From JBDKFK01 sp039798745 (GTDB lineage Bacteria > Patescibacteriota > Microgenomatia > UBA1406 > GWC2-37-13): 18,506 nt of DNA. The stretch spans positions 1 through 18,506 of the forward strand of contig JBDKFK010000033.1 in NCBI GenBank assembly GCA_039798745.1, read 5' to 3'. The translations under genes were made by a program, and so were the position numbers. Positions 1 to 10,131 of the stretch are shown one piece after another (the first letter of the stretch is position 1; each line of letters begins with the position of its first letter). The notes beneath the pieces were generated by a model. It had not been told where the DNA came from, searched no databases, and worked only from the letters and a program-made list of their open reading frames with translations.

Positions 1-1
1 A

Positions 2-739
2 CACAACGGTATCAAAACTGCCGTCATAGGGCTTATAGGAAACAACGCCTACAAAAATATGATTCTCGCGGATCTGCGAGATGCCGGCGTGCACACCGCG
101 TTTTGTCAGATGGAAGAAGAGTTTCTCAATATTTCCTCTATTCTTCTTACCCAGGAAGGCGAACGTACGGTGATAAATTTTTCTACACAACACATGAAGC
201 TCTTTGAGGATGAAGAAGAACAAAACCTACTTCTTCACGCAAAACATGTATATCTGGGAAATCTACCCGATGTTTCCTTTACTCAACGCGAAGAGATTCT
301 TCACTTCCTGAAAAGAAATAATATCAAAACCATCGTTAACCTGGGAGTAAAAGACTGCCGTAGACCGCTCAGTCAGATAGAGAAATTTCTCAAGCCGGTT
401 GATGTTGTTATTATGAACGGCTATGAGTTTGCCGAAACAATAAAACGAGATTATTCTTCACTGTCCTTTTCAAATAACCCTGTCAAAGATATCGAGTACC
501 TTCGTGATAAGGTTGTCATTGTCACAGATGGCAAAAAAGGCAGTTATGGGTATTTTAACAACGAATATTACTATCAGGAAGCTGTACCCGTGCACAAGAT
601 AATGGATACAACAGGAGCAGGTGATGGCTATACATCAGCCTTCATAGCCACATATATTCTTACCGGCGATATAAAACACGCGATGAATAAAGGAGCACAC
701 TACGCCGTTAAAATACTGGGCAAATTAGGAGCAAACTAA
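2..739 (+). CDS. PfkB-family carbohydrate kinase, 5' end outside window
   Basis: This is the C-terminal 245 residues of a ribokinase/PfkB-type kinase, which phosphorylates a sugar or nucleoside with ATP in the cytosol. The frame is open from the first bases of the window (it reads HNGIKTAVIGLIGNN before the first ATG at 59), so the true start lies upstream. The signature DTTGAGDGYTSAF near the C-terminus carries the catalytic Asp and the anion-hole glycines of PfkB family signature 2. Before it, VVIMNGYEFAE and VVIVTDGKKGSYG match the usual NxxE and T-x-G-xxG segments. The substrate cannot be told from sequence; ribokinase-like, fructokinase-like and adenosine-kinase-like members all fit. It converges on gpmI with a 22-bp gap. 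Family call is firm, substrate unknown. Confidence 0.85.
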   Translation, partial: HNGIKTAVIGLIGNNAYKNMILADLRDAGVHTAFCQMEEEFLNISSILLTQEGERTVINFSTQHMKLFEDEEEQNLLLHAKHVYLGNLPDVSFTQREEILHFLKRNNIKTIVNLGVKDCRRPLSQIEKFLKPVDVVIMNGYEFAETIKRDYSSLSFSNNPVKDIEYLRDKVVIVTDGKKGSYGYFNNEYYYQEAVPVHKIMDTTGAGDGYTSAFIATYILTGDIKHAMNKGAHYAVKILGKLGAN

Positions 740-761
740 GGAGGGGGTGGTGATGGTTTAT

Positions 762-2390
762 CTACCTCAACTCTTCAAGAAGATTTCTTCCGGTCATATT
801 GGCAGGTTTTGGGATATCCATCAACGTCAGTATTGTTGGTGCTACATCGGCCAGAATTCCGGTCTGAAGTTTGGTATTGTTACCCTGTAGTTCTTTATTT
901 ATTATGAGAAATGGTACGGGATTATCGGTATGCTCGGTAGAGATCTGTCCCGTCTGTGGATTGATTTTCTGTTCCACATTGCCATGATCAGCAGTTATAA
1001 AGATGGTGTAATCCAGGGCTAGTCCCATTGTAACTATTTTTCCCAGACATTCATCTATGGTCTTCACTGCCATAATAGATGCTTCAATATTGCCGGTGTG
1101 CCCTACCATATCAGGATTCGCAAAGTTTATAAGAATAAAAGGATAACTTCGCTCCTGCATTTTTTTGATAAGCAGTTCTGTGAGTTCGGGGGCAGACATC
1201 TCAGGCTTCTGATCGTAGGTCGGAACCTTTGGGGAAGGTATTATGAGCCGTTCCTCCATATTAAACGGCAAGTCACGCTGACCATTGAAATAGAATGTCA
1301 CAAAGCGTTCTTTTTCGGATTCGCTCATGCGTAATTGCGGAACATCCGCCTCGCTTAATACGCGGCCTAACGGCATTTTTACAATATTGGGCGGATATGC
1401 TATCTCTGTAGGTAGTCCCTTTTCGTACTCGGTCATAGTTACAAAACACAGATCCTCAATTTTAGGACCGCGTACAAACGGAGGTGTGAGAATTTTTTCC
1501 TGAGATAGATGCGATTTATAGTATTTTACCGCGTAGGGATCAAATGAAGTAGTCACATTGGCCTGGTTCTCAAAATCTTCCAGTACAAACGCTTTTGAGA
1601 GCTCGCGGGGTCGATCTATGCGGTAGTTATAGAATATGACAGAATCGCCTTTTTTAATAAGGCAGTCCTCTGCTTTTTCGCCAATCAGAGTCGGTTCGAT
1701 GAACTCATCTGTTTTACCAGCCTGATATGCTTCGTTTACTGCGTCTGAGGCAGTCTTTGTTATTTTGCTTTCTGCTTTTGTAAGACAGTTATACGCTTTT
1801 TCTATACGTTCCCATCTCCGGTCACGGTCCATTGCGTAATAACGTCCCATAACGCTTCGTATATTTCCGATGCCAAGTTGTTTAAGTTTTTCTTCCATCC
1901 GGGTGATCAGACCAGACGCGGATTTGGGCGGAGAGTCACGGCCATCAGTGATGGCGTGTATATTGATTGCTTTCATACCTTCTTCTTTTGCAAAATAAAG
2001 CAACGCGTAGAGATGATCAAGACTTGAGTGTACCGTGCCTTCACCTACCAATCCTATAATATGAAGTCTCCCGCCGGTTTTTTTTACATGAATTACTGCC
2101 TCAAGCAGCGCCGGGTTCTGATAGAATGATCCGTCAGCTATGCTCATGTTAATGCGGGGCAGATCCTGATATACCACTCTTCCCGCTCCGAGATTGAGAT
2201 GTCCAACCTCAGTGTTGCCCACCTCTCCCTGTGGCAGTCCGACCGATTCACCTGATGCCTTAAGAGTAGTATTGGGGAACGACTGCAGAAAAGAGTTTAT
2301 GTTCATGGGGTTTGCCAGAAAAACAGCATTACCCGGCCCTGGCGGGGCAAGTCCGAAGCCATCAAGAACAATAAGCAGTACTGGTTTCAT
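762..2390 (-). CDS. gpmI: 2,3-bisphosphoglycerate-independent phosphoglycerate mutase
   Basis: It interconverts 3- and 2-phosphoglycerate with two Mn ions and a covalent phospho-enzyme. The protein has 542 aa, slightly longer than the usual 510 or so. Visible motifs are VLDGFGL (metal Asp), DGRDSPP, GRYYAMDRDRRWER (substrate arginines), FYNYRIDRPREL, VTFYFNG, FANPDMVGHTG (metal Asp and His), ITADHGN (Asp-His) and EHTDNPVPF (metal His). The segment that normally reads GNSEVGH reads GNTEVGH, so the phosphorylated serine is Thr60 (codon ACT, 2211-2213 on the complement). The usual SDGGVHSH reads GEGTVHSS. The gene starts 10 bp after the ruvC stop, with a weak GAGA-type ribosome site, so it is probably co-transcribed with ruvC. 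It serves the same pathway as eno and ppsA further on. Confidence 0.95.
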   Translation of the reverse strand: MKPVLLIVLDGFGLAPPGPGNAVFLANPMNINSFLQSFPNTTLKASGESVGLPQGEVGNTEVGHLNLGAGRVVYQDLPRINMSIADGSFYQNPALLEAVIHVKKTGGRLHIIGLVGEGTVHSSLDHLYALLYFAKEEGMKAINIHAITDGRDSPPKSASGLITRMEEKLKQLGIGNIRSVMGRYYAMDRDRRWERIEKAYNCLTKAESKITKTASDAVNEAYQAGKTDEFIEPTLIGEKAEDCLIKKGDSVIFYNYRIDRPRELSKAFVLEDFENQANVTTSFDPYAVKYYKSHLSQEKILTPPFVRGPKIEDLCFVTMTEYEKGLPTEIAYPPNIVKMPLGRVLSEADVPQLRMSESEKERFVTFYFNGQRDLPFNMEERLIIPSPKVPTYDQKPEMSAPELTELLIKKMQERSYPFILINFANPDMVGHTGNIEASIMAVKTIDECLGKIVTMGLALDYTIFITADHGNVEQKINPQTGQISTEHTDNPVPFLIINKELQGNNTKLQTGILADVAPTILTLMDIPKPANMTGRNLLEELR

Positions 2391-2400
2391 AGATGTCTCT

Positions 2401-2892
2401 TTATCTTACTAGATCTTCGTTCATATAACAATATGCCAAACCGCATGCAATTGCATCGGACTGATCATCATCTTTCACTTCTATTTTTTGTTTCAGAAGA
2501 AGCGTGATCATTTTATAGACCGATTTTTTATCAGCATTTCCATAACCTGTAATTATTTGTTTTATCTGTAAGGGTGTAAGGAATATTAACTGCAGGTGCT
2601 CCTGAGCGCTCAAAAGCATTATAGCACCTTGCGCCTGCGCGACGCCGATAACGGTTTTCTGATTCTTAAAGAAGAATAACTGTTCCATTATCAGCTTTTC
2701 TGGCTTGTACTCTTTTATTATTGCCTGAAGTTGCGAGTATATTTCGCTAATGCGATGCTCAGTAGTTTGTGATTTATGTGTTTTAATAAGTCCGGATGCC
2801 AGATAGGCAAAATCATTCCCGGACTTTGATTTTTTCTCAAACAACGCGTACCCTATTTTTTCGAAACCGGGGTCAATAGCCAAGAGGATCAT
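2401..2892 (-). CDS. ruvC: Crossover junction endodeoxyribonuclease RuvC
   Basis: RuvC is the Holliday-junction resolvase that cuts junctions moved by RuvAB. The 163-aa protein starts MILLAIDPG and carries the acidic catalytic set: Asp in AIDPG, Glu in LIMEQLFF, and the Asp pair in DDDQSDAIACGLAY. Length fits the family (about 160-175 aa). An in-frame ATG five codons upstream (2907) is possible, but the family normally begins right before the first beta strand, so 2892 is preferred. No SD precedes it; a TATCAT box lies 5 nt upstream of the ATG. It is followed by gpmI in a two-gene unit and is divergent from the gene at 2932. RuvA and RuvB lie elsewhere in this window. Confidence 0.93.
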   Translation of the reverse strand: MILLAIDPGFEKIGYALFEKKSKSGNDFAYLASGLIKTHKSQTTEHRISEIYSQLQAIIKEYKPEKLIMEQLFFFKNQKTVIGVAQAQGAIMLLSAQEHLQLIFLTPLQIKQIITGYGNADKKSVYKMITLLLKQKIEVKDDDQSDAIACGLAYCYMNEDLVR

Positions 2893-2919
2893 AGGTAATG
2901 ATATCATACAAAAATCGTG

Positions 2920-2925
2920 TAAAAT
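2920..2925 (+). promoter_or_regulatory. -10 box of a probably leaderless gene
   Basis: TAAAAT ends 6 nt before the ATG at 2932. No usable SD fits between them, so the transcript would begin at or next to the start codon. The -35 region is not recognisable. Confidence 0.45.
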
Positions 2926-2931
2926 AAGGCT

Positions 2932-3480
2932 ATGAAAGATTATTCCACCTTATGGGAAGACTGGGCTACCGCGGTAGAGTCAACCGGCGAGGAAAAACAA
3001 AAGCTCATCGAATCAGTTCATGACGAAGTAAAGGCTGGTATCGATGCTATTGTCAAAGCCGCGGCTGAAGAACTTTCAAAAAGGTTGGAGGGTGGATATA
3101 TGAAAGATGAGGAGCAGGTTACCAAAGAGGTTCTCGCTGTTACGGTCTGGAGCGGATATCTTCTGTATTTAACAGACAACAACATCGACGCGGTAAAGCT
3201 GAAACTCAATGAAGTCAAGGCAACCGAGGAACTCGGCTCAACCTGGATGGAGCAATATGATAAAGATCAGAACAAAAGTCTCCTTATGGAAATTGATCCG
3301 GTTATTTCTATGTTCCTCGAAAAACTGAAACAATCTAAGATAAGTTATCTTTTGTCCAAGTTCCCCGAACTCATGAGCAAAAGCTATAAGCGGGTAAGCG
3401 ATAGTGAGACCTTCATTAACTGGGCAGCACACCAAGGCTACATACTGGGCATGCTTGAATCTAAACTCTCTCACCAATAA
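2932..3480 (+). CDS. Hypothetical protein, 182 aa, helical
   Basis: I do not recognise this family. The protein is acidic and lysine-rich and looks all-helical, with no signal peptide, membrane segment or metal-binding cluster. Short hydrophobic stretches such as VWSGYLLYL and GYILGMLESKL would form amphipathic helices. The ATG at 2932 is the natural start: it is the first in frame and follows a TAAAAT box by 6 nt, and base usage matches the neighbouring housekeeping genes. It is divergent from ruvC with 39 bp between the two starts, so the promoters overlap. It is followed by the 3' end of the oppositely oriented rRNA unit. A cytosolic role is likely but unknown. Confidence 0.75.
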   Translation: MKDYSTLWEDWATAVESTGEEKQKLIESVHDEVKAGIDAIVKAAAEELSKRLEGGYMKDEEQVTKEVLAVTVWSGYLLYLTDNNIDAVKLKLNEVKATEELGSTWMEQYDKDQNKSLLMEIDPVISMFLEKLKQSKISYLLSKFPELMSKSYKRVSDSETFINWAAHQGYILGMLESKLSHQ

Positions 3481-3534
3481 TAGATACGTTAGGGTAAATC
3501 ATATACTGTTATAACAGCTTATTTGGTGTGGTGG

Positions 3535-3563
3535 AAAAAATGGAGGAGTTCTTTAGGAAGAAC
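3535..3563 (-). terminator. Probable terminator of the 23S rRNA unit
   Basis: On the minus strand a 6-bp hairpin, GTTCTT-CCTA-AAGAAC (3548-3563), is followed after a 7-nt spacer by six T (3535-3540). It lies just beyond the 3' arm of the rRNA processing stem. The gap between hairpin and T-run makes it weaker than the other terminators here. Confidence 0.45.
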
Positions 3564-3591
3564 ACACTCACAATTAGATGAACTGTAGATC
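3563..3591 (-). ncRNA. 3' arm of 23S precursor processing stem
   Basis: These 29 bases are complementary to 6681-6709 on the other side of the 23S gene. In the minus-strand transcript every position pairs: 26 Watson-Crick pairs and 3 G-U pairs, with no mismatch. Such a flanking stem is the usual RNase III-type site that releases pre-23S rRNA. Confidence 0.8.
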
Positions 3592-3621
3592 GCATATCGC
3601 ATTAACTTTCGTTAACAGACT

Positions 3622-6616
<2,995 letters not shown>

Positions 6617-6909
6617 CTTCCGTATGTTAACTCAGTTAATACGTTAAATCATACTGAAATGCTTTTATTACTTTGATTTTGACCTACAATTCATCTAATT
6701 GTGAATGTGCAAATAAAACGTTGATCATTGGACAACAATTGTTGGTTTGTCCAATCATTCCGTCTCATTTTATAAAATGTGCTTGCCCCACTTCGCATCC
6801 TGTCCTCAGTGCTTCGTTCGGGGCACCCTTCGCAATTAGGTTTTACAGATCCTACAACTTCTAGTGGCCGTGCCACCTCGTAGCCCCGACTTCGCACGTG
6901 GGCGAAGAG
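6617..6909 (-). other. Spacer between tRNA-Ala and 23S rRNA
   Basis: About 290 nt of transcribed spacer with no gene. It holds the 5' arm of the 23S processing stem (6681-6709), a 9-bp hairpin ATTGGACAA/TTGTCCAAT (6727-6755), an AT palindrome CATTTTATAAAATG (6766-6779), and three copies of a word like GCCCC-nACTTCGCA near 6785, 6821 and 6883. A hairpin CTTCGC/GCGAAG (about 6890-6907) lies right after the tRNA 3' end. Confidence 0.6.
6681..6709 (-). ncRNA. 5' arm of 23S precursor processing stem
   Basis: Pairs without mismatch (three G-U pairs) with 3563-3591 in the minus-strand RNA, enclosing the mature 23S rRNA. Confidence 0.8.
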
Positions 6910-6983
6910 TGGACCTAAGGGGAGTCGAACCCCTAACCTTCTGAATGCAAATCAGACGCTCTAGCCAATTGAGCTATAGGCCC
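6910..6983 (-). tRNA. tRNA-Ala (anticodon UGC)
   Basis: On the complement the sequence folds as a full cloverleaf. The acceptor stem is GGGCCTA with TAGGTCC, the D-arm GCTC...GAGC, the anticodon stem TCTGA with TCAGA around the loop TTTGCAT (anticodon TGC at its centre), and the T-arm AGGGG-TTCGACT-CCCCT. The discriminator is A and CCA is not encoded. tRNA-Ala(UGC) is a typical resident of the 16S-23S spacer; here it still precedes the 23S gene although no 16S gene does. Confidence 0.96.
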
Positions 6984-7044
6984 GGATAGTCAATGGACTA
7001 TAGTCGATAGACTACGGTTAAGTTGGGTCTTCTCGTAAAATACT

Positions 7045-7072
7045 ATTCTAACGGAACTTTTCCGCCTGTCAA
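7045..7072 (-). promoter_or_regulatory. Promoter of tRNA-Ala-23S unit
   Basis: On the complement: TTGACA (7067-7072), a 16-bp spacer, then TAGAAT (7045-7050). It is the best consensus promoter in the window, about 60 bp upstream of tRNA-Ala. It implies that the 23S unit is transcribed on its own, independently of any 16S gene. Confidence 0.8.
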
Positions 7073-7262
7073 CAGTATTTCAGAAAAGCTTTACAACAAC
7101 CTCTAGAGAACTGAGATTTCCCTATTTGTTGAGGTTGTTAGGAGTGCAGGGAGTATTGCATCCAATATCCTCTTATGAAAGGAATCTATTCATTAGTGAT
7201 ATAGTACCAAACAGCCTCCGTGTTGTCAAGATGAATTTATATCTATTTTGAAGCACATTATG

Positions 7263-7268
7263 TATAAT
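7263..7268 (+). promoter_or_regulatory. -10 box upstream of small membrane protein gene
   Basis: A perfect TATAAT directly preceded by TG. No good -35 is visible at the right distance. It would give a leader of about 95 nt before the ATG at 7373. Confidence 0.45.
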
Positions 7269-7372
7269 ACTTATGCAAAATCATCCTATACGGCCGGCCT
7301 TTTGTATCAGCATACAGAAGTCTGTCGAATATCCTCGTTTGGTCGATTACTTTTAGTGTATTGGAGGCAGAG

Positions 7373-7672
7373 ATGACAGTTCGCTCTTTGGTGGTCGCGT
7401 TGGTTCTGGTTCTGGCCGCAGCCGGGGTTGTGATGGCGTTATCTTATCACTGGATAATCATTATCGCAACGTTATTAGCCTCCTTTCTTGTGGAATGGTG
7501 GCTACAGCGATGGGATCGCTCAACCGATGAGTGGGCATCACAGTATGCCGATGCTATCGCGGCTCGTCTTGAAGCTGCTTTAAGCAAGGCTGAACCGGAT
7601 GACGAGGCTCGACGCATTCAGATACTGCGTCGACATATAGTCGACGCACTGCTGTGTGCCATAAAAGCCTAA
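7373..7672 (+). CDS. Small hydrophobic membrane protein, 99 aa, unknown
   Basis: I do not recognise the family. The N-terminal half (residues 4-45) is almost entirely hydrophobic and reads as two membrane helices separated by a short SYHW turn, followed by an amphipathic, charged C-terminal half (WLQRWDRSTDEW onward) rich in Ala, Glu and Arg that is probably helical. The start is set by a GGAGG at 7363-7367, 5 nt before ATG 7373; a TTG 12 nt earlier is in frame but overlaps that SD. The gene is monocistronic: a strong hairpin terminator follows the stop at once. Base composition appears GC-richer than the adjacent ppsA. The SD, the leader and the private terminator match the other unknown genes in this window. 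Confidence 0.75.
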   Translation: MTVRSLVVALVLVLAAAGVVMALSYHWIIIIATLLASFLVEWWLQRWDRSTDEWASQYADAIAARLEAALSKAEPDDEARRIQILRRHIVDALLCAIKA

Positions 7673-7674
7673 CA

Positions 7675-7704
7675 GGAAGGGGTCCGTTTATCGGATCCCT
7701 TCCC
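7675..7704 (+). terminator. Hairpin terminator after small membrane protein gene
   Basis: GGAAGGGGTCCG and CGGATCCCTTCC form a 12-bp stem (one G-U pair) around a TTTAT loop, immediately after the stop codon. There is no long T-run, so it could also act as a 3' stabilising hairpin. Confidence 0.65.
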
Positions 7705-7718
7705 CTGCTCTATTCCTC

Positions 7719-7748
7719 TTGCATTAAACCCGATATTTCCTCTATTAT
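7719..7748 (+). promoter_or_regulatory. Promoter of ppsA-eno, leaderless type
   Basis: TTGCAT (7719-7724), an 18-bp spacer and TATTAT (7743-7748). The -10 box ends 7 nt before ATG 7756 and no SD is present, so transcription would start at about the A of the start codon. Confidence 0.6.
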
Positions 7749-7755
7749 AAATAGT

Positions 7756-10107
7756 ATGAAAAATCACAAATTTATTGTATGGTTTGAGGAAGTTTTCAAA
7801 GATGATGTCGGCCTTGTCGGCGGCAAAGGGGCCAATCTTGGTGAAATGACCAATGCACATCTTCCCATACCATATGGTTTCATTGTGACTTCTCATGCCT
7901 ATTTTCTTTTTATCAAGGAGGCTCAGCTCGAGCACAAGATCAAGCAGCTACTTTCTATAGTCAACTTTGAAAATACGCACGAATTACAGCAAGCTTCGGT
8001 ACATATCCAGGAGCTTATTCTTAAGGCTGATATGCCGGAGGTGCTTGCCAAACAGATAATACATTACTACGAGCAGTTGCCGCTCAAAGAAGAACGCTAC
8101 TTTAGACACGATTATTCGACAGTAGGCGAAAGCATTCATGCTATTAAAGGCGTATATAAGGCGCCGCTCGTGGCTGTGCGCTCTTCAGCGACGGCTGAAG
8201 ACCTTCCCAACGCCTCGTTCGCCGGACAACAGGAGACCTATCTCAATGTTATGGGTGAAGCTCATCTTTTGACCAAGGTAAAAGAGTGTTGGGCTTCGCT
8301 TTTTACCCAAAGAGCCATCTACTATCGTCATCAACAGGGCTTTGATCACTTTAAAGTTGGTTTGGCAGCCGTTGTGCAGCGTATGGTTCAGTCTGACAAA
8401 TCGGGCATAGCATTTAGTATTGATCCGGTAACCAACGACAAAACGAAGATCGTTATTGAGGCTATTTTTGGTCTGGGCGAGTATATTGTGCAGGGTAAGG
8501 TTACTCCTGATCATTATGAAGTAGATAAGCGTTCATTTGTTATTCTTAAAAAAGAACCCAAGTATCAGAACCTTCAGTATGTCAGAGCAGGCGCTTCGAA
8601 TAAAGAAGAAAAACTCAATAAAACCGAAGGTTCAAAGCCAAAACTTACTGACGATGAAATAATTAAGATGGCGCTTCTCGTAAAAGATATTGAATCTCAC
8701 TACTACTTTCCTCAGGACATTGAGTGGGCGATAGAGGGTGAGCGAGCCTTTATAGTGCAGTCACGGCCTATTACAACTGTCAAAAATATGGGTGATTCAG
8801 CTCATGGTGATGCACCTCAGCAGCAGACCAGAAAAGCACTTGTGACAGGATCCCCTGCTTCACCTGGTATCGGTGTGGGTCCGGTTAAAATAATCCACTC
8901 TCCTCATGAAATAGATAAGATTAAGAAGGGCGATGTGCTTGTTGCACCGCAGACAAACCCTGATTACGTTCCAGCCATGAAAAAGGCATCCGCAATAGTT
9001 ACGGAAAAGGGTGGCCGTACTTCACATGCCGCTATAGTTTCGCGTGAACTAGGTATTCCTGCTGTGGTGGGAGCTGAAGGCGCAACCAAAATACTTAAAA
9101 ATGAGATGGTAGTATCGGTGGATGGTGCAGCCGGTGAAGTCTATCATGGCAGTATTCTCGCAGGTCAGGCTAAGCACAGCAAAGAACCAGAACATCATCA
9201 TAAGAAAATTCATACCCTTACAAAGGTATATGTAAACCTTGCCGAGCCTGAACAGGCTGAAAAAGTCGCGAAACTTGATACTGACGGGATCGGCCTATTG
9301 CGGGCTGAATTTATGATTGCCGAAATCGGTGTACATCCAAAAGAGTTTATTAAACAGAAAAAGGAACACTTATTTGTAAAGCGGCTTACACACGATTTAG
9401 TCAAATTCGTGAAACCATTTAGTCCACGCAAGGTAGTTTATCGCGCTACTGACTTCAAAACAAACGAATATAAACATCTCGTTGGTGGAAAGCTCTATGA
9501 ACCTAAAGAGGAGAATCCTATGATAGGTTTCAGGGGTGCTTCACGCTATGTTGCCAACCCCGACGTATTCAAACTTGAGCTTGATGCCATTAAAAATGTT
9601 TGGGATATGGGTTATACCAACCTCCATCTCATGATTCCGTTTGTACGTGTACCCTGGGAACTCATAAAAATAAAAGAAATAGTACGTGATCATGGCCTGC
9701 TTGATCTTCCCGGGTTTAAGCTCTGGATTATGGTTGAGGTGCCCGCTTGCGCGCTTCAACTTGAAGAGTTTCTCAAAGTGGGCGTGGATGGCGTTTCTAT
9801 AGGCACTAATGATCTTACTATGATGTTACTGGGCGTAGACCGCGACAATCAGGAAGTGGCTAACATATATGATGAACGAAACCCTGTAGTTATTCAGGTT
9901 CTGGATTATATCGTGCAAACATGCGCAGAGTATGGAGTTACCTGTTCAATCTGCGGCCAGGCAGCCTCAGATTATCCGGAAATAGTCGATAAATTGGTTA
10001 AATCGGGTATCACAAGCGTTTCAGTAAATCCCGACGCAGTCGACAGAACAAGAGAGTTAATATATGAGATTGAAAAGAAACATTTTCACGAGCATCACAA
10101 GAAATAA
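7756..10107 (+). CDS. ppsA: Phosphoenolpyruvate synthase (pyruvate, water dikinase)
   Basis: It converts pyruvate and ATP to PEP, AMP and phosphate, feeding gluconeogenesis (or running in reverse in some organisms). The 783 aa show the three family parts. The N-terminal ATP-grasp region has VGGKGANLGEM and VRSSATAEDLPNASFAGQQE. The swivelling phospho-His domain has GGRTSHAAIVSRELGIPAVVG, with the phosphorylated His at residue 424. The C-terminal PEP/pyruvate barrel has GLLRAEF, GFRGASRY, GTNDLTMMLLGVDRD and CGQAAS, with the catalytic Cys at 733. The frame is open further upstream to a candidate start at 7654, but that stretch runs through the preceding terminator, so ATG 7756 (VWFEEV-type family start) is chosen. 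eno follows 24 bp later, forming a two-gene glycolytic unit. Confidence 0.96.
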   Translation: MKNHKFIVWFEEVFKDDVGLVGGKGANLGEMTNAHLPIPYGFIVTSHAYFLFIKEAQLEHKIKQLLSIVNFENTHELQQASVHIQELILKADMPEVLAKQIIHYYEQLPLKEERYFRHDYSTVGESIHAIKGVYKAPLVAVRSSATAEDLPNASFAGQQETYLNVMGEAHLLTKVKECWASLFTQRAIYYRHQQGFDHFKVGLAAVVQRMVQSDKSGIAFSIDPVTNDKTKIVIEAIFGLGEYIVQGKVTPDHYEVDKRSFVILKKEPKYQNLQYVRAGASNKEEKLNKTEGSKPKLTDDEIIKMALLVKDIESHYYFPQDIEWAIEGERAFIVQSRPITTVKNMGDSAHGDAPQQQTRKALVTGSPASPGIGVGPVKIIHSPHEIDKIKKGDVLVAPQTNPDYVPAMKKASAIVTEKGGRTSHAAIVSRELGIPAVVGAEGATKILKNEMVVSVDGAAGEVYHGSILAGQAKHSKEPEHHHKKIHTLTKVYVNLAEPEQAEKVAKLDTDGIGLLRAEFMIAEIGVHPKEFIKQKKEHLFVKRLTHDLVKFVKPFSPRKVVYRATDFKTNEYKHLVGGKLYEPKEENPMIGFRGASRYVANPDVFKLELDAIKNVWDMGYTNLHLMIPFVRVPWELIKIKEIVRDHGLLDLPGFKLWIMVEVPACALQLEEFLKVGVDGVSIGTNDLTMMLLGVDRDNQEVANIYDERNPVVIQVLDYIVQTCAEYGVTCSICGQAASDYPEIVDKLVKSGITSVSVNPDAVDRTRELIYEIEKKHFHEHHKK

Positions 10108-10131
10108 AACGAAGCTCTTTGAGGTAAATCT

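Larger units (their letters stand above)
6984..7372. other. Intergenic region, divergent promoters
   Basis: No gene is supported in these 389 bases. The left part carries the minus-strand rRNA promoter (7045-7072) and CTATAGTCGATAG-type repeats (6985-7014). An inverted repeat AACAACCTC/GAGGTTGTT (7095-7103 and 7131-7139) lies upstream of that promoter. The right part has a TATAAT box at 7263-7268 serving the plus-strand gene at 7373. The 3' end of a 16S gene (anti-SD region) was looked for on the complement and is absent. Confidence 0.7.

Noticed and set aside
3481..3621. 5S rRNA downstream of 23S
   Set aside because: No 5S core sequence on the complement, and the space is filled by the processing stem and the terminator hairpin.
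7273..7356. 27-codon frame shortly after the TATAAT at 7263
   Set aside because: No SD and only 4 nt from the -10; the peptide has no coding character, so it is probably leader sequence.
7654..7755. Upstream in-frame extension of PEP synthase
   Set aside because: It overlaps the previous gene's end and reads through a terminator and promoter; family proteins start near the ATG at 7756.
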